Below are positions 52,771-61,716 of a stretch of DNA of 64,000 nucleotides, in pieces. The notes beneath the pieces are model-generated. The model had not been told where the DNA came from. It did not search any database and saw only the letters and a program-made list of their open reading frames with translations. Source of the stretch: Deltaproteobacteria bacterium (GTDB lineage: Bacteria; Desulfobacterota; GWC2-55-46; JADFVP01). The stretch covers positions 62,001 through 126,000 of the forward strand of contig JAJCZH010000008.1 in NCBI GenBank assembly GCA_029262515.1, in the 5' to 3' direction. Position 1 is the first letter of the stretch. Each line of letters begins with the position of its first letter. The position numbers and the translations under genes are program-made.

Positions 52771-54033
52771 CTAAACTTGCGTAACTGCAACATTATAGAA
52801 GAAGGCCGAGAAGACCGGGTCCCTCTGCTCAGTTACGCAAAAATCATCTACACTCCAAAGTGTACTTCTGTTGAGCAGTTCAAAGACCTCATGTGCATTA
52901 TTCTGTTTGCGGGCAATATGGAGCTCACGAGCCAGTTCTCTGCCGCGATGATACGTAAGGTAACTCTTTCTAAGCACCTTAAAACCGAGCCGCTCCAGCA
53001 TAGGCAACAAAGCCCACTCTCCAAGCGGCTGGATATGCCACGGCCATAATGCGGAACCGAGAAGCTCGTCCGGCTCCTCACCCCATCGCTCAGGCGGGCA
53101 GACCGCATAAGGGAAGAGCTCTTCCTCAGGTGTTGTAATTACCAAGACGCCTCCATCTTTGAGGTGCGGCCTGATCTTGGAGAGCAGCTCTTCCGGCTCT
53201 TCAACATGCTCTAGCACCTCCATAAGAAAGATCGTATCAAAAATTTCAGTCAAAGCAAGCTCGGTAACATCAGCGCAAAGAGCCCTTAAGTTCGTAGCCT
53301 TCTGCATCCAGAGTTTCTCTATAGTCTGAACCGCCTCAGGAGATTTATCTACATAAACAACTTCGCGCGCCACTTTCGAGATCAGATAAGTACCATAACC
53401 GAGTCCGCCTCCGATATCGAGCACCCTGCACCCGGTCGCGTACTCAAGGGCGAGCGCGTAGTTACAAAAGAGTTCTACATCATGTGCAAAGCCTTCAACG
53501 AGGCCGAACGACGGTCTCTCCCCGGAGACCTCGATACTGCCCTCGACGGATGCAAGGCGCGTAGCTACCTCGGCTCTCGTATCCTCGACTTCAGTTGCCC
53601 TCTCTTTCCAGGGCACGCTATACTCTAATCGATCATAAACCTCTTCGAGGCTGAACCCTACTACGGGAACCTCTTTGCTGCCATAAAGAGAGGCGTTAAC
53701 GGCCTTAACCGTACCAGCAAGGGTCGCCCCAAAGAGAAAGGCATTACCCTTAAAGGTATTGAACGGAAACCAGGCAGTAGCGTACGGCTCTTTTAAACAG
53801 GTGCGAATAAATTCCTCTGTAGAGCTTTTACTCACCCTGCCATAGTACTCTTCATCGAGCAGGTGCAGGGTGTTAAAGGAATACTCCTCAACAAGAGAAG
53901 CGAAACCTGGCAACTGCTTCTTGAGTATAAGAAGGTCCGCTCCGTTATCGAGCCTTCCTTCTTCAAAGAGATAGTCGCAAAGAAGTTTTGCCACGGGGTA
54001 AGACTCCGGCAACAGTATAAGGTTGCTAGCCAT
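52771..54033 (-). CDS. Class I SAM methyltransferase with extra N-terminal domain
   Basis: The 420 aa product has an N-terminal domain of about 180 aa that I do not recognise (MASNLILLPESYPVAKLLCDY, EEYYGRVSKSSTEEFIR) and a C-terminal methyltransferase: motif I GCRVLDIGGGLGYGTYLIS, FDTIFLMEVLEHVEEPEELLSKI, GGVLVITTPEEELF. Substrate unknown. It lies between the dehydrogenase and another methyltransferase gene, with 12 to 24 base gaps. Confidence 0.85.
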   Translation of the reverse strand: MASNLILLPESYPVAKLLCDYLFEEGRLDNGADLLILKKQLPGFASLVEEYSFNTLHLLDEEYYGRVSKSSTEEFIRTCLKEPYATAWFPFNTFKGNAFLFGATLAGTVKAVNASLYGSKEVPVVGFSLEEVYDRLEYSVPWKERATEVEDTRAEVATRLASVEGSIEVSGERPSFGLVEGFAHDVELFCNYALALEYATGCRVLDIGGGLGYGTYLISKVAREVVYVDKSPEAVQTIEKLWMQKATNLRALCADVTELALTEIFDTIFLMEVLEHVEEPEELLSKIRPHLKDGGVLVITTPEEELFPYAVCPPERWGEEPDELLGSALWPWHIQPLGEWALLPMLERLGFKVLRKSYLTYHRGRELARELHIARKQNNAHEVFELLNRSTLWSVDDFCVTEQRDPVFSAFFYNVAVTQV

Positions 54034-54045
54034 ATCTCTTACCCA

Positions 54046-54951
54046 TCAGGTAGCCTTCCTGCCATAAATAATCATCTCTCTGCCTATGCCATGCGCAGCC
54101 ATCAGACCGCACAACTCCTGTTTAAAGCTCTTTAACTCCGGCGCTTCAAGCATGATCTCTAGCTGCTTTCTTTTGGTATGGCAGTCCCGTCCGAGCTTGT
54201 CGTTGCCGACGTAGTTTTCTCCCATAAGCAGAAAGAAATCAATCGGGAACATAGCGCTCTGCTCTACAACCTCGAAACCGGCCTTTCGCATCAAAGCGGC
54301 AAGAGACCCGAAAGAGAAGTAATTGATATGGTGCGGCGGGGCGAGCCAGTATGCAGAGTAGCCGAGCTTTTCAACCAGCACCTTCTGCACTGGGCTGTAG
54401 TCGTTCGGAACAACGCAACAGATGATGCCGCCGTCATTCAAAAGAGAGTACGCCTGAGAAAGTACACTGAGAGGGTCGCGAGTATGTTCAAGAACTTCGG
54501 AGAGGTGAACCGCGTCGAAGCTCCTATCCTCTTTAGTAAAAGAAGCCCGGAGTGAGGAATCGAGAAATGCGTTAATAACCTCTATGCCAAGCTTTTCGGC
54601 ATGGTCGGCCGCCTGCACGGAAGGCTCTATACCTGTAACCTGCCACCCCCTGTCGACACCCCGTTTCAGGAAATAACCGGGTCCGCAACCAACGTCGAGC
54701 AGACTCCGGCTCAGTGCCGGCAACCGGGACTCGAAGTAATCGTACCTGGAGTCGAAAACAGTAGTCCACCACTCGATATCTTTTATAACGTTATCGATAA
54801 ACTCCGGTTTCTCTTCGCTGTAGTACTCACCCGAGTAGATCTCGTCGAGCTGCTCTGGCGTCGGTAACGGATCTATATGAACAAAACCGCACTCGTCACA
54901 ATCGATTATTGAATACTGCCCGGCTCTATCTAAAACAGACCCTCTATGCAT
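54046..54951 (-). CDS. Class I SAM methyltransferase
   Basis: From ATG 54951 (GGAG 6 bases upstream, overlapping the PseG-like stop by 8 bases) the product is 301 aa. Only the second knuckle of the usual zinc ribbon is present (CDECGFVHIDPLP), then the fold: LLDVGCGPGYFLKRGVDRGWQVTGIEPS, FDAVHLSEVLEHTRDPLSVLSQ, GGIICCVVPNDYSPVQ and PPHHINYFSFGSL. Substrate unknown. The shortened ribbon may no longer bind zinc. Confidence 0.87.
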   Translation of the reverse strand: MHRGSVLDRAGQYSIIDCDECGFVHIDPLPTPEQLDEIYSGEYYSEEKPEFIDNVIKDIEWWTTVFDSRYDYFESRLPALSRSLLDVGCGPGYFLKRGVDRGWQVTGIEPSVQAADHAEKLGIEVINAFLDSSLRASFTKEDRSFDAVHLSEVLEHTRDPLSVLSQAYSLLNDGGIICCVVPNDYSPVQKVLVEKLGYSAYWLAPPHHINYFSFGSLAALMRKAGFEVVEQSAMFPIDFFLLMGENYVGNDKLGRDCHTKRKQLEIMLEAPELKSFKQELCGLMAAHGIGREMIIYGRKAT

Positions 54952-56053
54952 GGCCAACTCCGTTATCAGATCCACGTGTCCCGTTCAACATAACCGGAGC
55001 GTTTAGGCTATAAAAAAGCTCACAGAGTATTCCGGCCACCCTGTGCGCTCCATCACCGTCTATAAGAACCTTCGCCCTGTCGCCCATCCGGGCCAACTCA
55101 TCTCTCTCTTGCGCAAAGTATTCTACAATCGACTGAACCGCCTCAATACTGAGCTCTTCAAAAAAACCGAGACTCCGGCAGATGCCGGTTGATTCAAGCA
55201 CTGCCATCTCTTTCACATCTTTCAAGTAGTTGCCGACAAGTATCGACGGAACACCTATAGAGGCCAGTTCGTAAACGGTTATGCCGAGTGCCGTAAAGGC
55301 GATATCAGCGCCGGCGGCTAACGGCGCAAGATTGTCTATACCGGAATGAAAGGTAAAATACGGAGGCGGGGCTGAAATAATCTTGCGCATACTCTCGGAC
55401 GGTTTTGCGGCAGGCCCGATTACAACATCGACCTCTATACCATATAGACCGGCAAGCGCCTCTGTCAGCAACTCGCTCAGCCCGTTAGGATCAGCCCCGC
55501 CCATTGTAACAAGGACCTTCAGTGGCCCATCTTTTTGCTCCCTCTTTTTCCTGCTTTGAGTACGCCTGAGCTCTACAAAGTTCTCACCCACTATTACGTA
55601 ATCGCTTCCCCCGTAAACCTTATCAGCGCCACCTGCCGGAAACTCGCCGCCCGACTCTTTCAAATCGGAACCCATGAAAATGGCGGACGGAATAATCACG
55701 GAGTCGGAGAACCTGTTTGCGCTACTGTTATCCAAAACCACAACTCTCTTTCCCGAAGCCTGCATTTTACCAACAGTGCCGGCCAGATCCCTCTTAGTAT
55801 CTATAACGATTACCGTACCCAGTTCTTTAGCTGAACAGTTACTATCAAAATCTCCCGTAACATAAGGCAGCCCTGCCCTCTCCAAGAGAGCCTTGACGGA
55901 ACTGTCGTTATTGACCCTGAACTCAACCGGAACCCCTGACTTCAGTAAAGCGCGCGCAACTGTTATTGAGCGTGATATGTGCCCCATACCTACTTTACAA
56001 CCGCCTTCGGTTATAAAAGACACGCCGTTAAAAGGAGTCTCTGATCTATTCAC
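54944..56053 (-). CDS. pseG: PseG-like UDP-sugar hydrolase / GT-B protein
   Basis: The 369 aa product has the PseG signature FITEGGCKVGMGHISRSITVARALL at the N-terminus, where the GH motif contributes to catalysis, a GT-B fold with VLVTMGGADPNGLSELLTEAL, YFTFHSGIDNLAPLAAGADIAFTALGITVYELASIGVPSILVGN. PseG removes UDP from the trideoxy-altrose intermediate of pseudaminic acid. At 369 aa it is longer than Campylobacter PseG (about 275). It overlaps the Gfo/Idh gene by 4 bases. Confidence 0.8.
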   Translation of the reverse strand: MNRSETPFNGVSFITEGGCKVGMGHISRSITVARALLKSGVPVEFRVNNDSSVKALLERAGLPYVTGDFDSNCSAKELGTVIVIDTKRDLAGTVGKMQASGKRVVVLDNSSANRFSDSVIIPSAIFMGSDLKESGGEFPAGGADKVYGGSDYVIVGENFVELRRTQSRKKREQKDGPLKVLVTMGGADPNGLSELLTEALAGLYGIEVDVVIGPAAKPSESMRKIISAPPPYFTFHSGIDNLAPLAAGADIAFTALGITVYELASIGVPSILVGNYLKDVKEMAVLESTGICRSLGFFEELSIEAVQSIVEYFAQERDELARMGDRAKVLIDGDGAHRVAGILCELFYSLNAPVMLNGTRGSDNGVGHA

Positions 56054-57069
56054 AGCAGGCTGCCGTCCCGTTTAATATTTAATGCCAGCTCAAGTGTTTT
56101 AATCGCGTCCGCAATGCCTGTATTCGGTAACGCCCCGCTCTCGATACAGCTAAGGAAGTGTCGCATCTCGGACACGTACATACTGTTAATTTCAAAATCT
56201 ATCTCTTCGTTTTTCCACTTCGATTCCGTTGCGAGATATATCTCTATAAGACCTTCAATAAAATCGCACCGTACGGTACTCGTTTCACCGACTACAACCA
56301 TACGGTGCTGAGAGGCGCGCTGCAGAAAGTCGGTCTGCCATGTAACGTATTGTCCGTTTTCGAGCTGCATAATGGCAGAGGCCATGTCCTCGACATCGAG
56401 GTCGAGCGAACCTATTCTGTCCACATAAGAGCGGAACTTCTTAACATCTCCGAAGAGCCACCTGACGTTATCGAGTCCGTGGATGCTCGTAAGTATAACC
56501 CCGCCGCCAAGCTCGCTTCTTGCCGCATACTCTTTTCTATAATCGGCTCTGGGGTGCCAGTCCGGCAGGTAATGACCGCCGTAGTAATTCGTGTGTAAGA
56601 GCCTGCCTAAACTGCCGGAATCGAGCAGGCTTTTAAGACGCAGAAAAACCGGGTGAAAGCGGTAACACATACCGACCATTGCGACGATACCCTTGTCTGT
56701 CACAAGCTCTAAGAGTTCTTTGGTGCCGGCAATCGTATTGGAGAGCGGTTTTTCTATAAAGAGATGCACGCCTTTGTCCGCAAGGCGCCTGCTCATCTCA
56801 AGATGCAGACTCGACGGCGTGGCTATTATCGCCGCACCGGCTCCGGCTTCAACGGCCTCATCGAAATCAAGAAAAAGCTCCGGCTTCTCAAGCCTCGCAC
56901 CTTCAAGATCACCGGCCGCACTATCAAGAGCAACTATATCAAGGTCACAAAAGATAAAGTGACGTACTCCGATCCCGGCCAGGTTCTTTATATGTCTTCT
57001 TCCGATAGAACCGCAACCGACAACGAGCACTTTTGTACCAAGTACATTTCTTCCAAGTGGCTTTTCCAA
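56050..57069 (-). CDS. Gfo/Idh/MocA family oxidoreductase
   Basis: The 339 aa product has an N-terminal NAD(P)-binding fold (KVLVVGCGSIGRRHIKNLAGIGVRHFIFCD), the family EKPLS motif in LFIEKPLSNTIAG and a C-terminal dimerisation domain (LGGGVILTSIHGLDNVRWLFGDV). Such enzymes oxidise or reduce sugar positions. It starts 3 bases before the end of the aminotransferase-like upstream spacing (57073) and overlaps PseG by 4 bases. The substrate is likely an intermediate of the cluster glycan. Confidence 0.9.
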   Translation of the reverse strand: MEKPLGRNVLGTKVLVVGCGSIGRRHIKNLAGIGVRHFIFCDLDIVALDSAAGDLEGARLEKPELFLDFDEAVEAGAGAAIIATPSSLHLEMSRRLADKGVHLFIEKPLSNTIAGTKELLELVTDKGIVAMVGMCYRFHPVFLRLKSLLDSGSLGRLLHTNYYGGHYLPDWHPRADYRKEYAARSELGGGVILTSIHGLDNVRWLFGDVKKFRSYVDRIGSLDLDVEDMASAIMQLENGQYVTWQTDFLQRASQHRMVVVGETSTVRCDFIEGLIEIYLATESKWKNEEIDFEINSMYVSEMRHFLSCIESGALPNTGIADAIKTLELALNIKRDGSLL

Positions 57070-57072
57070 TAC

Positions 57073-58374
57073 TCAATCCCTCTTTCTAAAGACCACGCCG
57101 ACGGGCTCGCCTTCGAGAAAGCTCTTTGGCTCGCCGCTTCTTATCGCCTGGGCAAGAACCCCTATAGCCTCCCCGGAGACCTCTATAGTCCTATCGATAT
57201 CGGATTCCGTATGTGAATAAGAGATAAAGACCGGGCCGCCGAAGAGCACGCCCCGCTTTACGGTCTCGGCCATGAAGATCGACTTTAAAAGCAGGTCTTC
57301 GGCTCCGTTCTCGTTAAGTACGGCTATTCCTGCGCGAGGCCCGTTGCCGGATATCCTTAAGTCAACGCACGCTGCCTCTGCCGCCTTCCTGATACCGGCA
57401 TGCAACCTTTCACCGGTCTTCCAGAGATACTCAACTACGGGCCTTTCGATCAACTCGGTTAATGTCGCCTTTGTAGCGGCGAGACCGAGAGTATCACCGG
57501 AAAAGGTCATGGAGAAGAAGACCTCGTTCAATTCGCCCATAACCTCTTTTGATCCCGCAAGTGCCGAGATTGGAAAACCGTTGCCCATGCCCTTGCCGAG
57601 GCACGTAAGGTCAGGGGTGACATCGAAGAGTTTCTGCGCTCCGCCGATAGAGTACCTGAAGCCGGTGACGATTTCATCGAGTATAAAGATTGCGCCGTTC
57701 GCATGAGCTACGTCACACACCTCCTGAAGAAAGTTCTTTCCCGTTTTCGGATTTAGAACAGGATCGACTCCGGGCACCTCCATTATGACCGCACCGATCT
57801 TTCCCTGCTGCTCGGCAAAAATAGCCTCAAGGCTCTCTATATTATTGTATTCAAACGGATGCATAAAAGAGGCGAAGAGTTTGGGGATACCCTTGTTGCG
57901 CGGGGTCGTCACGGCGTACCAGTCTTGAGAGCCGTGATAACCGCAGTATGCGATAGAGTCCCTGCCCGTGTACGCTCTTGCAACCTTGATAGCCGCGCTC
58001 GTAACGTCCGCGCCGTTCTTTCCGTAACGGACCATCTCGGCAGACGGCACAAGCTCCGTTATCAGCTCGGCCACCTCGACCTCAAGCGGGTGCATGAGCG
58101 TAAAGGTAGTACCCGTGCGAACCTGCTCTATAACCGCTTCCGAGACCGAAGGATAGTCGTACCCGAGCAGGATAGGTCCGAGAGCCATCGGGTAGTCTAT
58201 GTACTCGTTACCGTCTACGTCCCAGACATGCGAGCCCTTGCCGCGCAAGAGGAACTTCGGAGTCACGCCCTGAACAAACTGATCGGGGCCCTTGCTCAGG
58301 GTCTGGGTACCGGCAGGAATAAGCTCTTTAGCCCTTGCCCATAACTGCTCGGATACAGGAAATTTTTTATTCAT
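57073..58374 (-). CDS. Class III PLP aminotransferase, glutamate-1-semialdehyde-aminomutase-like
   Basis: The 433 aa product has the fold-type I class III pattern: ELIPAGTQTLSKGPDQF, VRYGKNGADVTSAAIKVARAYTGRD, FILDEIVTGFRYS and the PLP lysine in LTCLGKGMGNGFPISAL. It looks like GSA aminomutase but sits in a sugar cluster beside SpsF- and NeuB-like genes, a known companion arrangement, so a sugar or semialdehyde amine transfer is more likely than tetrapyrrole synthesis. 4 bases separate it from the Gfo/Idh gene. Confidence 0.9.
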   Translation of the reverse strand: MNKKFPVSEQLWARAKELIPAGTQTLSKGPDQFVQGVTPKFLLRGKGSHVWDVDGNEYIDYPMALGPILLGYDYPSVSEAVIEQVRTGTTFTLMHPLEVEVAELITELVPSAEMVRYGKNGADVTSAAIKVARAYTGRDSIAYCGYHGSQDWYAVTTPRNKGIPKLFASFMHPFEYNNIESLEAIFAEQQGKIGAVIMEVPGVDPVLNPKTGKNFLQEVCDVAHANGAIFILDEIVTGFRYSIGGAQKLFDVTPDLTCLGKGMGNGFPISALAGSKEVMGELNEVFFSMTFSGDTLGLAATKATLTELIERPVVEYLWKTGERLHAGIRKAAEAACVDLRISGNGPRAGIAVLNENGAEDLLLKSIFMAETVKRGVLFGGPVFISYSHTESDIDRTIEVSGEAIGVLAQAIRSGEPKSFLEGEPVGVVFRKRD

Positions 58375-58413
58375 GGATCTCTCTCTGATTTTGGCTATTT
58401 TTAATAATATTGG

Positions 58414-59223
58414 CTATTTCTCGGGCTCATTCTCTATATTATAATCTTCACTCAAAGACTTGGCATAACCCTCATTTCTAACCGTGCCGGAATTGATAGA
58501 CTCAAGCTCGGGCTTATCCGCCAGAAAAGCAATAATGTCGTCCATATAAAAAAGCTCGTTCTTATCTGAAAAAGCGACAAAAGCCTCAAAAACTTTCGTT
58601 ACAAAGAGAAAATCCCTCTCGTCATCGACAGTCCAGCGCATCTGCGCGCTTGCCCCCTCAACCGTTACGGTAGAGAGGTCGAACCTGTCGGGATGCTTCC
58701 ATATATACGGCGTTACGTGTTCATGCTCCGAAGCCAATTTAGCCTCTTTGTGAGCCTTCTTTAGCGCACTGATCGTGAATGCCTCGCAATCGAGCCCGTC
58801 GGGGAATTCACCTCCGAGGCTCGCATACTCGTGCGCCCCGGTTTCCAGCCGCTCTATCACGCTATCTACTATTCTCGGGTCTATCAACGGACAGTCCGCC
58901 GTAATGCGAACAACCGTTTTGGCGCCAGCCTCAACTGCCGCATTGTAGTACCTGTCCAGCACGTCTTCTAAGCTGCCCCTATAGACTCCCACACCATTGG
59001 TGTTTGCCCACTGCTCTATTATATCGTCACTTGGATCTGTGCTGGTTGCTATCACTATTCGGTCGATCCTGTCCGCACCTCCGAGCCGCTCGACCACATG
59101 GGCCAGAACCGGTCTGCCGTTGATCTCCATCATAACCTTGCCCGGCAGGCGAGTCGAACTCATCCGGGCCTGCACAATAGCAACTACCGGGTGCCACTCA
59201 GCAGCAGGTTCCGGCCCGCTCAT
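58414..59223 (-). CDS. SpsF-like cytidylyltransferase
   Basis: The 269 aa product is a nucleotidyltransferase of the CMP-NeuAc synthetase superfamily, SpsF type: VVAIVQARMSSTRLPGKVM, DRIVIATSTDPSDDIIEQW, VRITADCPLIDPRIVDSVI and GLDCEAFTISALKKA. It should activate the nonulosonic acid with CMP (the PseF step). It overlaps the NeuB-like gene by 4 bases, so synthase and activating enzyme are translationally coupled. Confidence 0.9.
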   Translation of the reverse strand: MSGPEPAAEWHPVVAIVQARMSSTRLPGKVMMEINGRPVLAHVVERLGGADRIDRIVIATSTDPSDDIIEQWANTNGVGVYRGSLEDVLDRYYNAAVEAGAKTVVRITADCPLIDPRIVDSVIERLETGAHEYASLGGEFPDGLDCEAFTISALKKAHKEAKLASEHEHVTPYIWKHPDRFDLSTVTVEGASAQMRWTVDDERDFLFVTKVFEAFVAFSDKNELFYMDDIIAFLADKPELESINSGTVRNEGYAKSLSEDYNIENEPEK

Positions 59224-60260
59224 ACGGACTCCGAGGTTACTGGCCTGTCCTTTAAAATATCGACCTTCGCGACACGGCCTGTTACGTTATCCAGCTCCTT
59301 CGGTTCGAGACCGTAACAGTGACGAACTACCTTCAACATCCCTGCGGTTAAGACCGTGCCTTTCTTAATATCGGTAACGGCGTAGATTGCGCGGCGCGCG
59401 CCGACCCTCTCGGGGATTTCGCCCTTTGACGGTTCTTTCACTCCGCTGCCTAACGCAACCCCAAGGTTCCTGATGTCGGAAACCATTGAAGCGAACTCAA
59501 CTACCTCCATGGCATACGGATGATCCGGCCCCTCGGAACTTTTATCTATCGTTATATGCTTTTCTATTATCGTTGCACCGAGAGTTACGGAGGCGATTGG
59601 CAGCATGGAGCCTGGAGTATGGTCTGAGAGTCCTACGGGGCAGGAGAACTTGTCGCGCAGAGCCGTTATCGAACGGATATTGCACTCGTCGTACTCAGGC
59701 GGGTAGAGAACAACGCAGTGCAGAAGCCCGACCGTGTCATTACCCTCGGCAGAGATGATCTCGACTGCGCGCTCAACCTCGCTCATATACGACGCCCCTG
59801 TCGAAAGGATTACCGGTTTTCCGAAAGCCGCTATCCGGCGCAAAAGCGGCTCATTGGTTATCTCACCCGAAGCTATCTTGAAGGCGCCTATGCCTATCTC
59901 GTTCAACAGGTCCGCCCTGCCGGAATCGAACGGGGCCGAAAGAAAGTCTATACCTTCCTTCTCGGCAAACTCTTTAAGCTCAATATGCCACTCAACAGGC
60001 ACTGTTAACCGTTCTACTACCGGGTACGCCGGGTGCGGCACCCAGTCCTGGGCATTCTCCATTGGTCTGAGCGGATTCAACAGCCCCTCTGCGGTAAAGG
60101 ACTGGAACTTAACGGCGTCCGCGCCGGTGCTGCGCGCTGCGCTTATAAGCTCTTTAGCCTTATCAAGGCTTCCGTCGTGGTTTGAACCGGCCTCGGCAAT
60201 CACATATACGGGCTGCCCGGCGCCTATACTCCGCCCGTTTATCTCAAACTTCTCTTTCAT
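59220..60260 (-). CDS. NeuB/PseI family nonulosonic acid synthase
   Basis: The 346 aa product is a sialic-acid-synthase family TIM barrel: VYVIAEAGSNHDGSLDKAKELISAA, ADAVKFQSFTAEGL, VGLSDHTPGSMLPIASVTLGATIIEKHITID, plus a C-terminal SAF antifreeze-like domain (from about 285, ARRAIYAVTDIKKGTVLT). It condenses a 6-carbon sugar with phosphoenolpyruvate. With PseB/C/G in the window, pseudaminic- or legionaminic-type acid is more likely than Neu5Ac. It ends in ATGA overlap with the SpsF-like gene. Confidence 0.93.
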   Translation of the reverse strand: MKEKFEINGRSIGAGQPVYVIAEAGSNHDGSLDKAKELISAARSTGADAVKFQSFTAEGLLNPLRPMENAQDWVPHPAYPVVERLTVPVEWHIELKEFAEKEGIDFLSAPFDSGRADLLNEIGIGAFKIASGEITNEPLLRRIAAFGKPVILSTGASYMSEVERAVEIISAEGNDTVGLLHCVVLYPPEYDECNIRSITALRDKFSCPVGLSDHTPGSMLPIASVTLGATIIEKHITIDKSSEGPDHPYAMEVVEFASMVSDIRNLGVALGSGVKEPSKGEIPERVGARRAIYAVTDIKKGTVLTAGMLKVVRHCYGLEPKELDNVTGRVAKVDILKDRPVTSESV

Positions 60261-60506
60261 TCACTCTTTCCCGTTTCTATCGGTCCGGGTCACGGCCGAT
60301 TCCGTTTCAGAAACACCGCTATCCGATGCCGATCCCTGTTCGCTTATTATATCTATAATCTGCTTTGCCGCCTTTGTATCACTCAACAACTCCAGCTCTC
60401 CATTGCACTCCGGACACTGAAGCAGTTCGCAGTTCTTGTAGCGGTGGTACATAGCCCACCCCCTGAACTGCTTTGAACACCCTTTACAGACCCAGCGTGG
60501 CATCAT
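60261..60506 (-). CDS. Small zinc-ribbon protein
   Basis: The 81 aa product has two CxxC knuckles (CKGCSKQF at about residue 8 and CPECNGEL at about 32), which could bind one zinc, followed by a Ser/Glu-rich tail. The fold resembles zinc ribbons that head methyltransferases in this cluster, but here it stands alone. It ends one base before the NeuB-like gene, so it is co-translated with it. Function unknown. Confidence 0.7.
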   Translation of the reverse strand: MMPRWVCKGCSKQFRGWAMYHRYKNCELLQCPECNGELELLSDTKAAKQIIDIISEQGSASDSGVSETESAVTRTDRNGKE

Positions 60507-60564
60507 AACGGCCTCCTGATTATATTAAGCTCAAAAACTTGAATCCGCATGATACTCCCGCATG

Positions 60565-61716
60565 TTACAAAAGAGAAGACAGAACCGCCTCCACAACTCC
60601 GTCAACCTCCGCGTCCGTAAGCGTAGGATAGATCGGCAGGCTGACCTCGCGAGAGTAAAAGGCCTCTGCGTTTGGAAAGTCGCCAACAGAGTAACCGAAC
60701 TTTTCGCGATAAAACTTGTGCAGATGTACGGGTATGTAATGAACCTGCGGCAAAATAGAGCGCGCCTCCATGCGTCCAAACCACTCAGTCCTTGAGATAC
60801 CTAAGGCCTCGAAATCGATCTCAAGCGGGTAGAGGTGGTACGCGCTCTTATACCCGTCTACCGTTGGAGGAATCTTCAGGAGCGGATTGGCGCTAAAAGC
60901 ACGGTCGTAAACGGATGCGATCTCGAGACGCCGTATTATGAACGATTCCAATCTCTTTAGCTGGCTGACTCCGAGTGCGCTCTGCAAGTCGGTGAGCCTG
61001 TAGTTGTAACCGAGTAACTCGACCTCGTAAAACCACCGGCGCTCTTCTCCTGCAGCCTTTGACATGCCGTGGTTTCTAAAACTCTTGAGCCTTTTGTAAA
61101 GTTCGGGGTCGTTCGTGGTCACGGCGCCGCCCTCGCCGGTCGTAATAGACTTAACCGGATGGAAGCTGAAGACCGCCATGTCGGAGAACTCGCATGCTCC
61201 GACCTTAACACCCTTACCGTCCATGCCGTTCAGCTCGGCTCCAAGCGCATGGCAGGCATCCTCAATAACTCTCAGGCCGCGACTCTTCGCAATTGACCGT
61301 ATGGCGCGCATGTCAGCCGGAAGCCCGGCAAAATGGACCGGCAGAACAGCCTTGATCTCAGGTCTTTCGTCGAGCGCCTTCTCTAAAGCAACAGGGTCGA
61401 TATTATGCGTTACGGGGTCTATATCGGCAAAATAAGGGGTCGCACCGACGAAGAGGGCGCAATTAGCGGTGGCTACGAAGGTCATCGGAGAGGTCAATAC
61501 GGCATCAGAAGGGCCGAGCCCGGCGGCAAGAACAGCAAGGTGTAACGCTGCCGTTCCGGTGGAACAACAGACTGCGAACTCGGCTCCGGTATAGTCGCAA
61601 AGGGCCTCTTCAAACCGCTCGACCACCGGACCCTGCGTAATCATAGATGAGCGCAGAACAGAAAGAACCGCCTCTATGTCATACTCATCAACTGTTTGCC
61701 GGCCGTATGATATCAC
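60565..61716 (-). CDS. pseC: UDP-4-amino-4,6-dideoxy-N-acetyl-altrosamine transaminase, PseC-like
   Basis: The 383 aa product is a DegT/DnrJ/EryC1-family PLP aminotransferase: ISYGRQTVDEYDIEAVLSVLRSSMITQGP, CCSTGTAALHLAVLAAGL, IEDACHALGAELNG and the PLP lysine Lys189 in FSFHPVKSITTGEGG. It adds an amino group to the PseB product. The GTG start at 61716 overlaps pseB by 29 bases. The tight pairing with PseB supports the specific assignment over a generic sugar aminotransferase. Confidence 0.92.
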   Translation of the reverse strand: MISYGRQTVDEYDIEAVLSVLRSSMITQGPVVERFEEALCDYTGAEFAVCCSTGTAALHLAVLAAGLGPSDAVLTSPMTFVATANCALFVGATPYFADIDPVTHNIDPVALEKALDERPEIKAVLPVHFAGLPADMRAIRSIAKSRGLRVIEDACHALGAELNGMDGKGVKVGACEFSDMAVFSFHPVKSITTGEGGAVTTNDPELYKRLKSFRNHGMSKAAGEERRWFYEVELLGYNYRLTDLQSALGVSQLKRLESFIIRRLEIASVYDRAFSANPLLKIPPTVDGYKSAYHLYPLEIDFEALGISRTEWFGRMEARSILPQVHYIPVHLHKFYREKFGYSVGDFPNAEAFYSREVSLPIYPTLTDAEVDGVVEAVLSSLL

